Notes: generated by a model from the sequence alone, not told the origin. A stretch of DNA of 64,000 bases from Phocaeicola fibrisolvens (GCF_025567125.1 NZ_JAOQJI010000001.1:124001-188000), one strand, 5' to 3'. Counted from the stretch's first letter, positions 17,213 to 26,212 are shown. A program made the numbers and translations.

Positions 17213-17228
17213 TAAAAAATCGTGCAAT

Positions 17229-17942
17229 ATGACTAAATTAAGTGTGAATATAAATAAGGTGGCTACGCTTCGAAATGCACGAGGCGGAAACAACCCTGAT
17301 GTAGAGAAAGTAGCACTGGACTGCGAGCAGTTTGGGGCGGAAGGTATTACGGTTCATCCACGTCCGGATGAACGGCATATCCGTTATGCCGATGTGTATG
17401 CCTTGCGCCCGGTGTTGAAAACCGAATTTAATATCGAAGGATATCCCTCGAAGGAGTTCGTCGATTTGGTGTTGAGGGTGAAACCCACTCAGGTTACTTT
17501 GGTCCCGGATGCGCCAGACCAGATTACTTCTAATTGTGGATGGGATACCAAAACGCATCAGTCTTTCCTTACCGAGCTGATGGATACATTCGGAGAAGCG
17601 GGTATACGTACTTCTATCTTTGTGGGAACGGATCTGGAAATGATTGAATATGCGGCTAAGACAGGTGCAGACCGAGTTGAGTTGTATACGGAACCTTATG
17701 CCTCTCTTTATCCTCAAAATCCGGAAGCAGCGGTTGCTCCTTTTGTAGCGGCTGCCGACCGTGTGCACAAGTTGGGTATGGGGTTGAATGCAGGACACGA
17801 TTTGAGCCTGGTGAATCTGAAATATTTTCACGAACATATACCTTGGTTGGATGAAGTCTCTATCGGTCATGCCTTGATATGCGATGCACTGTATTTAGGA
17901 TTGAAGAAAACCATTGAAGAATATAAAAATTGCCTTCGTTAA
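17229..17942 (+). CDS. pdxJ: Pyridoxine 5'-phosphate synthase
   Basis: A 237-residue TIM-barrel protein of normal PdxJ length. Family segments are LSVNINKVATLRNARGG at the N-terminus, GITVHPRPDERHI (phosphate and catalytic His region), VTLVPDAPDQITSNCGWD and GLNAGHDLSLVNL, ending with EVSIGHALICDAL. It condenses 1-deoxyxylulose 5-phosphate with 3-amino-2-oxopropyl phosphate to give pyridoxine phosphate. The ATG at 17229 begins at the conserved MTKLSVNIN; an upstream ATG at 17196 lies at the predicted transcription start. It leads the chain to exbB, which begins 4 nt after its stop. Confidence 0.95.
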   Translation: MTKLSVNINKVATLRNARGGNNPDVEKVALDCEQFGAEGITVHPRPDERHIRYADVYALRPVLKTEFNIEGYPSKEFVDLVLRVKPTQVTLVPDAPDQITSNCGWDTKTHQSFLTELMDTFGEAGIRTSIFVGTDLEMIEYAAKTGADRVELYTEPYASLYPQNPEAAVAPFVAAADRVHKLGMGLNAGHDLSLVNLKYFHEHIPWLDEVSIGHALICDALYLGLKKTIEEYKNCLR

Positions 17943-17945
17943 ATT

Positions 17946-18665
17946 ATGATGACATTAACTTTACTGGCTGCCGCTCAGGCTGTAGCCGACACAATGGCCG
18001 GAGCAAATCCGGTACTGACTCCGGTTTCTTCCGGTGAGCCACAGATGAATCTTTGGGACATGGCCTGCAAGGGAGGCTGGATTATGATTGTACTGGCTGT
18101 GATGTCGGTAATTGCTTTCTATATTTTCTTTGAACGGGCAGTAGCCATCCGTAAGGCGGGAAAGGATGATCCTTTGTTTATGGACCGCATCCGCGACTAC
18201 ATCAAGTCGGGCGAAATCAAGTCGGCCATCAACTATTGCCGCATTACGAACACTCCTTCGGCCCGCATGATTGAGAAGGGAATTACCCGTATGGGCCGTC
18301 CGGTAGCCGATGTGCAGGCCGCCATTGAAAATACTGGAAACATTGAAGTGGCCAAGCTGGAAAACGGCTTGTCTATCATGGCTACCATTTCGAGCGGGGC
18401 ACCGATGTTGGGATTCCTCGGAACGGTGACTGGTATGGTGCGTGCCTTTTGGAACATGGCCAATGCGGGCAACAACATCGACATCACTTTGTTGTCGAGC
18501 GGTATTTACGAAGCCATGATTACGACGGTGGGCGGATTGGTGGTCGGCATTGCCACGATGTTTGCCTACAACCATCTGGTGTACCGTGTGGACAAGGTGG
18601 TGAGTCAGATGGAAGCACGCACACTGGCTTTCATGGACTTGTTGAATGAACCGACTGAAAAATAA
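17946..18665 (+). CDS. exbB: MotA/TolQ/ExbB proton channel family protein
   Basis: A 239-residue inner-membrane protein with three hydrophobic segments: about residues 40-62 (WIMIVLAVMSVIAFYIF), about 140-165 (IMATISSGAPMLGFLGTVTG) and about 180-200 (IYEAMITTVGGLVVGIATMF). The SGAPMLGFLGTVTGMV motif is the ExbB/TolQ signature. With ExbD it forms the proton channel that energises TonB. It lies in tandem with exbD (6 nt) and tonB, downstream of pdxJ. Confidence 0.92.
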   Translation: MMTLTLLAAAQAVADTMAGANPVLTPVSSGEPQMNLWDMACKGGWIMIVLAVMSVIAFYIFFERAVAIRKAGKDDPLFMDRIRDYIKSGEIKSAINYCRITNTPSARMIEKGITRMGRPVADVQAAIENTGNIEVAKLENGLSIMATISSGAPMLGFLGTVTGMVRAFWNMANAGNNIDITLLSSGIYEAMITTVGGLVVGIATMFAYNHLVYRVDKVVSQMEARTLAFMDLLNEPTEK

Positions 18666-18671
18666 ACGCGT

Positions 18672-19088
18672 ATGGCATTAAAGAGAAGACAGAAAATATC
18701 ACCCAGCTTCAGCATGTCGTCTATGACCGACCTGATTTTCCTGCTGCTGATATTTTTTATGATTACTTCTACCATGGTATCGCCGAATGCCATCAAGGTG
18801 CTTCTGCCTCAAGGTTCGGAGCAGACTTCGGCCAAACCTATGGCGCGGGTGATCATTGACAAAGACCTGAACTATTATGGTGCTTTCGGCAACGAGGATG
18901 AAATGCCGCTGGCCATCGATGAGGTGGCTGCGTTTCTTCAGGAATGTGCCCGGAAAGAACCGGAAATGTATGTAGCCCTGTATGCCGACGAGTCCATTCC
19001 GTATCGTGAAATCGTTCGGGTGCTGAATATTGCGAACGAGAATCATTTTAAGATGGTCTTGGCAACTCGCCGTCCGGATAAAAACTAA
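18672..19088 (+). CDS. exbD: ExbD/TolR-family biopolymer transport protein
   Basis: A 138-residue protein with a short cytosolic N-terminus (KRRQKISPSFSMSSMTD), one transmembrane helix (about 18-38) and a periplasmic domain. The Asp at the start of the helix in SSMTDLIFLLL is the conserved proton-carrying residue. It works with ExbB and TonB to power outer-membrane receptors such as the XusA and SusC proteins in this window. Confidence 0.92.
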   Translation: MALKRRQKISPSFSMSSMTDLIFLLLIFFMITSTMVSPNAIKVLLPQGSEQTSAKPMARVIIDKDLNYYGAFGNEDEMPLAIDEVAAFLQECARKEPEMYVALYADESIPYREIVRVLNIANENHFKMVLATRRPDKN

Positions 19089-19096
19089 AAAGCAGA

Positions 19097-19942
19097 GTGA
19101 CGTTGAAAAAAAATAAGGTAATCGGAATTGTATGTACGGTGGTTTTGCACCTGCTGGTGTTGCTGCTGCTGTTTTTCCTGAAGCTGACCGTGCCGGCAGA
19201 GCAGGAAGAGGGCGGTGTGCCCGTGATGCTGGGCAACACGGAACTGGCAGAAGGGGAAGCCGACCCTTATACCTTGACTGAGGTGGACATGATGCCGTCG
19301 GAAGAACCATCCTCTTCTCAAGAGGCTGCTGAGGCACCCGCCGTGGAGCAACCGATGATTACGCAGCAGGATGAACCTTCCTTGCAGGTGAAAAAGGAAA
19401 CCCCGAAAAAAGAAACACCCAAGAAGGAGCAGCCGAAGAAAACGCCAGTGAAGACCGAAACGCAGACTGTGAACAAGCCTAAGGAGAAGACCGAGGCAGA
19501 GAAACGGGCCGAAGCAGAAAAGGCTGCGGCACAGGCGGCTGCCAACAAGATAGCCGGTGCTTTTGGAAAGGGTTCCCAGATGGGAAGTAAAGGCAATGCC
19601 TCCGGTGCCGGTTTGCAGGGAAGTCCTACCGGAAATTCCTCCACTGGAAAGACGAGTGGGGTAGGCGGTTATGGTACTTTCGATTTGAACGGTCGTTCGC
19701 TGGGCAGCGGAAACCTTCCGGTGCCGGTGTACAACGTACAGGATGAGGGTCGCGTGGTGGTGACTATCGTGGTAAATCCCGCAGGACAGGTCATCAGTAC
19801 CAGTATCAATAAGCGAACGAACACGGTAAATCCGGCATTGCGGAGAGCAGCGGAAGAAGCGGCCCGAAAAGCCCGCTTCAATGCGGTGGATGGGGTGAAC
19901 AACCAGAGTGGTACCATCACCTATTATTTTAAATTGAGATAA
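19097..19942 (+). CDS. tonB: Energy transducer TonB
   Basis: A 281-residue protein. One N-terminal transmembrane helix (about residues 8-32) is followed by a long linker rich in Lys, Glu and Pro, with repeated PKKE-type units (about 95-125), and an Ala/Glu helix (about 130-155). The C-terminal TonB domain (about 195-281) contains EGRVVVTIVVNPAGQVIS and ends in TYYFKLR. It transmits the ExbBD proton energy to outer-membrane receptors. The start is GTG at 19097 or TTG at 19103; no ATG is available. It is 8 nt after exbD. The linker carries Gly/Ser repeats near 155-190. Confidence 0.9.
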   Translation: MTLKKNKVIGIVCTVVLHLLVLLLLFFLKLTVPAEQEEGGVPVMLGNTELAEGEADPYTLTEVDMMPSEEPSSSQEAAEAPAVEQPMITQQDEPSLQVKKETPKKETPKKEQPKKTPVKTETQTVNKPKEKTEAEKRAEAEKAAAQAAANKIAGAFGKGSQMGSKGNASGAGLQGSPTGNSSTGKTSGVGGYGTFDLNGRSLGSGNLPVPVYNVQDEGRVVVTIVVNPAGQVISTSINKRTNTVNPALRRAAEEAARKARFNAVDGVNNQSGTITYYFKLR

Positions 19943-19967
19943 TTTTTAATTCTAAACAGATAGATTT

Positions 19968-20516
19968 ATGAAAGCAGTTTGTATCTTTTTGGCTGAAGGT
20001 TTCGAGGAAATGGAAGCCATGTTCCCGTTGGATATCATGCGTAGAGGCGGATTGAATGTGAAAACCGTGTCTGTAACCGGCAATAAGACCGTGACCAGCT
20101 CTCATCAGGTACCTATTGTAGCCGATATGTTGTTTGAAGACCTGAAAGAGGAAGAAGTGGAAATGATTGTACTTCCCGGAGGACTGCCAGGTGCCACTAA
20201 CTTGGATGCACATGATGGACTGGACAAGCTGATCATGAGTTTTGCTGCTGCCGGAAAACCGCTGGCTGCCATCTGTGCCGCACCGATGGTTTATGGCAAG
20301 CGTGGTTTGCTGAAAGGCAAGAAAGCAACCTGCTATCCGGGCTTCGACAAGTTCCTGGAAGGAGCGGAATATACAGGCAACATGGTCGAAATCGTGGACA
20401 ATTTCATTTTGGGTAAAGGTCCGGGTGCCGCACCTGCCTTTGGCTTTGCCATTCTGGAAAAATATGCCGGTGCAGAAAAGACCCTTGAAGTGAAAAAAGG
20501 AATGTTGCTGGCATAA
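19968..20516 (+). CDS. DJ-1/PfpI-family protein
   Basis: A 182-residue protein with the DJ-1 fold. The nucleophile elbow AAICAAPMVYG places the reactive Cys at residue 103. The conserved Glu is in AEGFEEMEA (about residue 14-18), and VLPGGLPGATNL is the preceding loop. Bacterial members act as deglycase- or glyoxalase-like or redox-sensing proteins; which applies here cannot be read. It sits in the operon after tonB, and its stop overlaps the ispD start (TAATG). Confidence 0.9.
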   Translation: MKAVCIFLAEGFEEMEAMFPLDIMRRGGLNVKTVSVTGNKTVTSSHQVPIVADMLFEDLKEEEVEMIVLPGGLPGATNLDAHDGLDKLIMSFAAAGKPLAAICAAPMVYGKRGLLKGKKATCYPGFDKFLEGAEYTGNMVEIVDNFILGKGPGAAPAFGFAILEKYAGAEKTLEVKKGMLLA

Positions 20517-21184
20517 TGAAGAAATATGTCATTGTGGTAGCGGGAGGAAAAGGCCTGCGTATGGGGGGAGAGATTCCCAAGCAGTTCATACCGGTAAAAG
20601 GGAAACCGGTACTGATGCGTACGCTGGAGGCTTTTCATGCCTGTGACCCGCAGATTGAACTGATAGTGGTGCTTCCGGTGGAACAGCGTTCCTACTGGGA
20701 GCACCTTTGTGCTGAGTATGGCTTTGCCTTGTCTCATCGGATTGCGGCAGGGGGAGAAACCCGTTTTCATTCCGTGAAAAACGGACTGGCTCTGGTGGAG
20801 GAAGACGGAATAGTCGGAGTACATGACGGGGTTCGTCCTTTCGTCTCTTCTCAAGTGATTGCGGACTGTTATGCGAAGGCCCCCACTCTGCAGGCCGTAG
20901 TGCCTGTGACGGATGTGGTGGAAACCGTACGTCATCTGTTGCCCGAAGGAGGCAGTGAGACCGTATCGCGCAATGAATACAAGTTGGTGCAGACACCGCA
21001 GGTCTTTACGGTGGAACTGTTGAAACGGGCATACGCACAGGAATACAAGCCTTTCTTTACCGACGATGCTTCGGTGGTGGAAGCATTAGGACAGCCGGTA
21101 CACCTGGTACTTGGCAATCGGGAAAATATCAAACTCACCACTCCTTTTGACCTGAAAGTAGCTGAATCTCTTATCGACGACTGA
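20516..21184 (+). CDS. ispD: 2-C-methyl-D-erythritol 4-phosphate cytidylyltransferase
   Basis: A 222-residue enzyme of usual length. The CTP-binding loop VAGGKGLRMGGEIPKQF is at residues 8-24, VHDGVRPFVS (about 101-110) supplies the conserved Arg, and NIKLTTPFDL is near the C-terminus. It makes CDP-methylerythritol in the MEP isoprenoid pathway; dxr of the same pathway is at 55826. Start and stop codons overlap those of the DJ-1 gene and recG by one base each, indicating translational coupling. Confidence 0.95.
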   Translation: MKKYVIVVAGGKGLRMGGEIPKQFIPVKGKPVLMRTLEAFHACDPQIELIVVLPVEQRSYWEHLCAEYGFALSHRIAAGGETRFHSVKNGLALVEEDGIVGVHDGVRPFVSSQVIADCYAKAPTLQAVVPVTDVVETVRHLLPEGGSETVSRNEYKLVQTPQVFTVELLKRAYAQEYKPFFTDDASVVEALGQPVHLVLGNRENIKLTTPFDLKVAESLIDD

Positions 21185-23283
21185 TGTTTGACTTATCCAC
21201 ACGCGACGTGAAATATTTACCGGGGGTAGGACCGCAGCGAGCTGCCCTGCTGAATAAGGAATTGAATATCTATTCCTTACGTGACCTGTTGTATTATTTC
21301 CCCTATAAGTATGTGGACCGCAGCCGTTTGTATTATATTCACGAGATTGACGGCAACATGCCTTATATTCAGTTGCGCGGAAGGATTCTAAGTTTTGAAC
21401 TGTTCGGTGAAGGTCGCCAGCGTCGGTTGGTAGGACATTTTACTGACGGTACAGGCGTGGTGGACTTGGTGTGGTTTCAGGGATTGAAGTACATCACTGG
21501 AAAGTACAAGGCCAACGAGGAGTACATCGTGTTCGGAAAGCCGACGGTGTTCAACGGGCGTATCAACGTGGCGCATCCCGACATCGACCCGGCGCAGGAA
21601 CTCACTCTTTCCACCATGGGGCTTCAGCCCTACTACAATACCACGGAAAAGATGAAGCGTACCAGCCTGAATTCGCATGCGCTGGAAAAGCTGATGAAGA
21701 ATCTGTTTCAGGCCTTGCAGAAGGAAATCTTTGAGGAGACCCTGAGTCCGTCCTTGATTGCGGCTCACCAGCTGATGCCTTTGACCGATGCATTATATAA
21801 CATTCATTTTCCGCAGAATCCAGAACTTCTCCGCAAGGCACAGTATCGGCTGAAATTCGAGGAACTGTTCTATGTGCAGCTTAACATCCTCCGTTACACC
21901 AAGGAACGCCGCAATAAGTTCCGGGGATTGGTGTTCGAGCATGTAGGCGAGATTTTCAATGCTTTTTATGCCCATCACCTGCCTTTTCAGTTGACGGAGG
22001 CTCAGAAACGTGTCATCAAGGAAATGCGTCGCGACATGGGCAGCGGGCGGCAGATGAACCGGCTGTTGCAGGGAGACGTGGGAAGTGGAAAGACTTTGGT
22101 GGCCTTGATGACCATGCTGATTGCCTTGGACAACGGATTCCAGGCCTGCATGATGGCTCCTACCGAAATTCTGGCTACCCAGCATTATGAAACTATCCGC
22201 CACTTTTTGGAAGGGATGCCGGTGCGGGTAGAATTGCTGACCGGCAACGTGAAAGGCAAGCGCAGGGAAACGATTCTCCGCGACTTATTAACAGGGGATG
22301 TGCATATCTTGATTGGGACGCATGCCGTGATTGAGGATACGGTTAACTTTTCTTCGTTGGGACTGGTGGTTATTGACGAACAGCATCGTTTTGGAGTAGC
22401 CCAGCGAGCCAAGCTGTGGGGCAAGAATACCCGTCCTCCCCATGTGCTGGTCATGACGGCCACTCCAATTCCTCGTACGCTGGCCATGACTTTGTATGGC
22501 GACCTTGATGTGTCGGTCATCGACGAATTGCCTCCCGGCAGAAAACCCATCCAGACCATCCATCAGTTTGACAACCGCCGGAAAAGCATGTATGAGTTCA
22601 TGCGCAAACAGATTCAAGAGGGACGTCAGGTGTATATTGTGTATCCGTTGATTCAGGAAAGTGAGAAGATGGACATCAAGAACCTGGAAGAAGGCTATTT
22701 GCACATTTGCGAGGAATTTCCCGAATACGAGGTCAGCAAGGTACACGGCAAAATGAAACCGGCCGAGAAAGAGGAGGAAATGCAACGCTTCCTGGCCAAT
22801 GAAACCCAGATTATGGTGGCCACTACCGTGATTGAAGTAGGGGTGAATGTGCCCAATGCGTCGGTAATGGTCATCGAAAATGCCGAACGTTTCGGACTTT
22901 CCCAGCTGCACCAGCTCCGTGGACGAGTAGGCCGGGGGGCTGACCAGTCGTATTGCATTCTGGTGACTGGATACAAGCTGACAGAAGAAACCCGCAAGCG
23001 TATCGAGATTATGGTGCAGACCAACGACGGCTTTGAGATTGCCGAGGCTGATTTGAAACTGCGTGGTCCCGGTGATTTGGAAGGTACCCAGCAGAGTGGG
23101 GTGGCCTTTGACTTGAAGATTGCCGATATCGCCAAAGACGGGCAGTTGCTGCAATACGTCCGTGGCATTGCCGAACGCCTCTTGGATGACGATCCTGAGG
23201 GCATAAAACCGGAGAACCGGATTGTTTGGCAGCAATTGAAAGAACTCCGGAAGAAGAATGTGAACTGGTCGGTGATATCTTGA
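21184..23283 (+). CDS. recG: ATP-dependent DNA helicase RecG
   Basis: A 699-residue superfamily-2 helicase. The N-terminal wedge/OB domain (about 1-230) includes the early LPGVGPQRAALLNKEL segment. Walker A is LLQGDVGSGKTLVAL, the DExH box is VIDEQHRFG, ATPIPRT is motif III, and QLRGRVGRG is motif VI, followed by the TRG wedge region. RecG remodels stalled replication forks and Holliday junctions. It is the last gene of the pdxJ chain. No strong terminator was seen after it. Confidence 0.96.
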   Translation: MFDLSTRDVKYLPGVGPQRAALLNKELNIYSLRDLLYYFPYKYVDRSRLYYIHEIDGNMPYIQLRGRILSFELFGEGRQRRLVGHFTDGTGVVDLVWFQGLKYITGKYKANEEYIVFGKPTVFNGRINVAHPDIDPAQELTLSTMGLQPYYNTTEKMKRTSLNSHALEKLMKNLFQALQKEIFEETLSPSLIAAHQLMPLTDALYNIHFPQNPELLRKAQYRLKFEELFYVQLNILRYTKERRNKFRGLVFEHVGEIFNAFYAHHLPFQLTEAQKRVIKEMRRDMGSGRQMNRLLQGDVGSGKTLVALMTMLIALDNGFQACMMAPTEILATQHYETIRHFLEGMPVRVELLTGNVKGKRRETILRDLLTGDVHILIGTHAVIEDTVNFSSLGLVVIDEQHRFGVAQRAKLWGKNTRPPHVLVMTATPIPRTLAMTLYGDLDVSVIDELPPGRKPIQTIHQFDNRRKSMYEFMRKQIQEGRQVYIVYPLIQESEKMDIKNLEEGYLHICEEFPEYEVSKVHGKMKPAEKEEEMQRFLANETQIMVATTVIEVGVNVPNASVMVIENAERFGLSQLHQLRGRVGRGADQSYCILVTGYKLTEETRKRIEIMVQTNDGFEIAEADLKLRGPGDLEGTQQSGVAFDLKIADIAKDGQLLQYVRGIAERLLDDDPEGIKPENRIVWQQLKELRKKNVNWSVIS

Positions 23284-23535
23284 TGACAGAGGGACTGCTT
23301 TTTCTGTATGTAAATCTTAGAATATGAATGCATGGAAAGGCGAATGCCGGAACTTTTGAAATATAAATGCTAGTATCTTGTTCCAAATGATTGATGCTGG
23401 AGGTGGAATGTGACTTCGTTTTCTGAAGTTCATAAGAAGTTTTGTCGTTATTATTTGTGTTTGTGAGGAAATTTTACGAGGTTTGTAACATATACACCTT
23501 TGTTCCCCACACAACAGGATAAAACAAGAAATACT

Positions 23536-24387
23536 ATGCATATGAAAACAAAACTTTATCTTTTTTGTATTGCATTGCTTGCTCCGTTGATTGCTTATGG
23601 AGGTTGTCGAATTGAACGGAAAACAATGCCTTGCAAACTTTTGAAAACCATTTCTGAACGAGAGTATTCCATCTGTTTGCCAGCCAGTTATTCCGAAACG
23701 GATAATCGGACCTATCCGGTATTGTATTTATTGCACGGGGGAGGAACGCATCATACAGAATGGGAAGAAAATGGACGGTTACAGACAGTGGTCGACTCTT
23801 TGGTGGCTCAAGGATGTATGGAAGAAATGATTATAATCTGTCCGGAGGCTAATAAGAACAATATGATTTGGTTTAATGCTCCCCACTGGAAATATGAAGA
23901 TTATTTTTTTCAGGAGTTAATGCCTTATATGGAACAGCATTATAAAATTAAAGCAGAAAAACGTTATCGGGGAGTCGCTGGATTCTCCATGGGAGGTGGA
24001 GCATCTGTAGTTTATGGTATTCATCATCCTGAACTTTTTACTATGGTTTTCGATATGAGTGGTTATTTGCGCAGACAACCGATGGAGTTCCTGAAAAACG
24101 ACCCCAGTGCGGAATGGCGTCAGCAACTGGTAGAAAATTGCAATCCAATTCCGGTCATTCTGAAGGCTACAAAGGAGCAAGTTGAAAATTGGAAGACCGT
24201 ACGGTGGTTTGTGGATTGTGGAGATAAAGATTTTACCTTGGAAGCTAATATGGATTTAGTAAAAGCATTTCGCCAGCAAGGGATTGATTATGAGATGCGT
24301 GTGAGGGCGGGAGCACACGATTGGGGATATTGGCATACTTCATTGAAGATGGCTTTGGTCTATTTCTCATGGAGTATCTGTAAATAA
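23536..24387 (+). CDS. Secreted esterase of the esterase D / feruloyl esterase type
   Basis: A 283-residue alpha/beta hydrolase. The N-terminal hydrophobic signal (KTKLYLFCIALLAPLIAYGG) is followed by strand segments RTYPVLYLLHGGGTHHTEW (oxyanion region) and the nucleophile elbow GFSMGGGAS with the catalytic Ser. A late His in the AHDWGYWH segment completes the usual triad layout. These enzymes remove acyl groups from sugars or glycans. It is AT-rich like the neighbouring PUL genes and may once have been part of it, now separated by the insertion sequence. Starts at 23536 and 23542 are both possible. Confidence 0.75.
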   Translation: MHMKTKLYLFCIALLAPLIAYGGCRIERKTMPCKLLKTISEREYSICLPASYSETDNRTYPVLYLLHGGGTHHTEWEENGRLQTVVDSLVAQGCMEEMIIICPEANKNNMIWFNAPHWKYEDYFFQELMPYMEQHYKIKAEKRYRGVAGFSMGGGASVVYGIHHPELFTMVFDMSGYLRRQPMEFLKNDPSAEWRQQLVENCNPIPVILKATKEQVENWKTVRWFVDCGDKDFTLEANMDLVKAFRQQGIDYEMRVRAGAHDWGYWHTSLKMALVYFSWSICK

Positions 24388-24471
24388 TTATTACATTCAA
24401 GTAAAAGCTGATTTATATAAAGTGTATTTTTATTCTGCTAGTGCTCTTGATTTTGTTGATATTTCATAAAG

Positions 24472-24489
24472 TAGGGATATTCAGTAAAT
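24472..24489 (+). repeat. Left terminal inverted repeat of the IS
   Basis: 18 bp, TAGGGATATTCAGTAAAT, preceded by target duplication TAAAG (24467-24471). It matches the right end at 17 of 18 positions. Confidence 0.88.
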
Positions 24490-24504
24490 GTCCCCCAAAA
24501 ATAA

Positions 24505-24549
24505 AATGGCATATGAAGTGATTATGCTCTATCATCTTCATATGCCATT
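24505..24549 (-). terminator. Terminator at the 3' end of the transposase gene
   Basis: A perfect 14-bp inverted repeat: arms 24505-24518 and 24536-24549. On the minus strand it is followed by TTTTATTTTTG, so it should end transposase transcription before the left end of the element. A further 4-bp inner stem extends it with one bulge. Confidence 0.75.
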
Positions 24550-24648
24550 ATTATTGTCATTTTTTCGTGTATTCTCACATAATTCTATCCGACAGGACAC
24601 TCCTGAAGAAGCCAAATGACCTCTTCTTATTCTGTCAGTAAAATCATA

Positions 24649-26007
24649 TCATGCCGCTTTAACTGTCCTGTTCCTGATTCTGTCAATCATCAGTACGGCA
24701 TTTGCCGTATGTATTCCGAAGAAAATCCACAGGATTTCCGTCTTCCTGTTCCGTGCCCTTATCCTCGAGAGCGAGTAATGCTGCTTCTGTGTGCCGAAGC
24801 TGCCTTCAAGCCGGGTGGCCCTCTCCCTTGAAAGTTCGCTTCTGAGAACCTTCCTCAAGGGTTCATCCTTGGCCGCCCTTCCCTTGCGTACGAAGGAAGT
24901 GGAAATTCCGTATTTCGTACAGAACTTCCTGTTGGCGTTATTGGCATAGATGGAATCGGCTGCCACGCATCTTACCCTCACGTTCATGAGCTTCTGCTGC
25001 ATGCGGATGCAGTCCTTCAGGCGTATGCCCTCGTTGAAAGCCTTGAACGAGAGGTGTTCGATGAACGATATGCCGTCTATCTGTATGTTGTTGACCTTCG
25101 CACCGAACTCGACGGATTTCGTTTCCTTACCTCTTACGATGGGACGTACATAATGACGGTCAATGCTGACGATACGGTCACTGACTTTCCGTCCTTCAAA
25201 CATTTCCTTTTCCTGTACAAGAACCTTTCTGATGATGGAAAGCCGTTTCCGGTAATCCTGAGTATATCGGAGTGATCCCCCATGCTTCCTGTGAATTCCA
25301 TCCCGCTGCATGAGAAGTTTTTCAAGGAGTCTGATCATACGGCGCTTGAGCATCCTTGTGCGTGAAGCCTTCCTCTTTCTTTTCTTGCAGTAGGACAGAT
25401 AGGATTCCGCCACATTCCTGTATTTGTTACGCGGACGCCTTATGCCAAGCTCCCCGCAATGCCTGCAGATATGCCTGTAGAGCCATGAGAGGCTTTCCCG
25501 GAGGAGTTTCATGTCTGTGGGGAAACGCATGTGGCTTTCGTAGCATGTGGCATCGGTCATGCACACGTGAAGGTTCTCAAGATAAGGCTTCCAGTGTGAG
25601 GCCAGCACTTCCTGGAGGGATTCAATGTCAAGACGGGATGCCATCTCATTGCGGATGGCACTGACTATCTTGTAGTTGGTTATGGGAAAGGACGGGTCTA
25701 TCATGATTCCGCAGAACATCTGGTAGTGTATGTTGCCGTTCAGATGTGCCACCAGCTGTCTGTCGGAGAATCCGGTGTAGGCTTTAAGGATCATGAGGGC
25801 AATCTTTGCCGCAGGGCTGAAGATGTTCCTGCGTCCCAGCCGCTGTTCCGACAGGCCCAAGGCTTTTGCCATACGCTCAAACGGAAATACCGAGTGAAGC
25901 CTGCCAAGCTCCCTCTCGTTAAAACTCTTGCGGTATTTTTCCAGAATATCAAATTCTGTAAAGTCCAAAGTAGGCTGAATTTCTGAAATATTTTGTATTT
26001 TTGCCAT
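24649..26007 (-). CDS. IS5/IS1182-superfamily DDE transposase
   Basis: A 452-residue transposase. The N-terminal part matches the DUF772-type domain (LKAYTGFSDRQLVAHLN then YQMFCGI). The catalytic region follows: Asp in CMTDATCYES, Asp in CVAADSIYAN, and Glu in RLEGSFGTQKQHY, giving a DDE triad. A basic segment (about 205-250) interrupts the fold. The reading frame is intact. Start ATG is at 26007. A TATCTTTA -7-like element at 26068-26075 would start the mRNA near 26061. Confidence 0.87.
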   Translation of the reverse strand: MAKIQNISEIQPTLDFTEFDILEKYRKSFNERELGRLHSVFPFERMAKALGLSEQRLGRRNIFSPAAKIALMILKAYTGFSDRQLVAHLNGNIHYQMFCGIMIDPSFPITNYKIVSAIRNEMASRLDIESLQEVLASHWKPYLENLHVCMTDATCYESHMRFPTDMKLLRESLSWLYRHICRHCGELGIRRPRNKYRNVAESYLSYCKKRKRKASRTRMLKRRMIRLLEKLLMQRDGIHRKHGGSLRYTQDYRKRLSIIRKVLVQEKEMFEGRKVSDRIVSIDRHYVRPIVRGKETKSVEFGAKVNNIQIDGISFIEHLSFKAFNEGIRLKDCIRMQQKLMNVRVRCVAADSIYANNANRKFCTKYGISTSFVRKGRAAKDEPLRKVLRSELSRERATRLEGSFGTQKQHYSLSRIRARNRKTEILWIFFGIHTANAVLMIDRIRNRTVKAA

Positions 26008-26019
26008 ATCTTGGTTGGA

Positions 26020-26066
26020 GTATTTCCCCCGTTTTGGCCGTCAAACCTTATTTTCGGGGGGAATAC
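26020..26066 (-). promoter_or_regulatory. 5' hairpin upstream of the transposase start
   Basis: Two 12-bp arms, GTATTTCCCCCG (26020-26031) and CGGGGGGAATAC (26055-26066), pair with one wobble. The near arm is 13 nt from the transposase ATG. The far arm would be cut by the element's own predicted start point near 26061, so only transcripts entering from outside would carry the whole hairpin. This resembles the read-through protection known for IS10 and IS50. Confidence 0.55.
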
Positions 26067-26134
26067 CTAAAGATACAAAAAAAACAGCTAATTCGCAACA
26101 CTTTGTGTATGAATTAGTTGGCTGATTTTATACT

Positions 26135-26152
26135 ATTTACTGAATGTCCCTA
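26135..26152 (-). repeat. Right terminal inverted repeat of the IS
   Basis: 18 bp, reverse complement of the left end except for one base, followed by target duplication TAAAG (26153-26157). Confidence 0.88.
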
Positions 26153-26186
26153 TAAAGTTTCAAGAACAAGGAAAATATAAGTCTTG

Positions 26187-26212
26187 GGGTTCCTGATTTA
26201 TTCCAAGAACCC
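26187..26212 (-). terminator. Weak candidate terminator after the HTCS gene
   Basis: GGGTTC (26187-26192) and GAACCC (26207-26212) can form a 6-bp stem 55 nt past the HTCS stop. On the minus strand it is followed only by a loosely T-rich stretch. An alternative pairing CTTGG/CCAAG overlaps it. Confidence 0.35.

Larger units (their letters stand above)
24472..26152 (-). mobile_element. Complete insertion sequence, IS5/IS1182-like, 1681 bp
   Basis: The ends are 18-bp inverted repeats, TAGGGATATTCAGTAAAT at left and ATTTACTGAATGTCCCTA at right, with one mismatch. They are bordered by a 5-bp direct duplication, TAAAG, at 24467-24471 and 26153-26157. One intact transposase gene fills the element on the minus strand, with a terminator hairpin inside the left end and a 5' hairpin inside the right end. 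Intact ends and duplication suggest a recent or active insertion, placed in the gap between the esterase and the HTCS gene. Confidence 0.88.
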
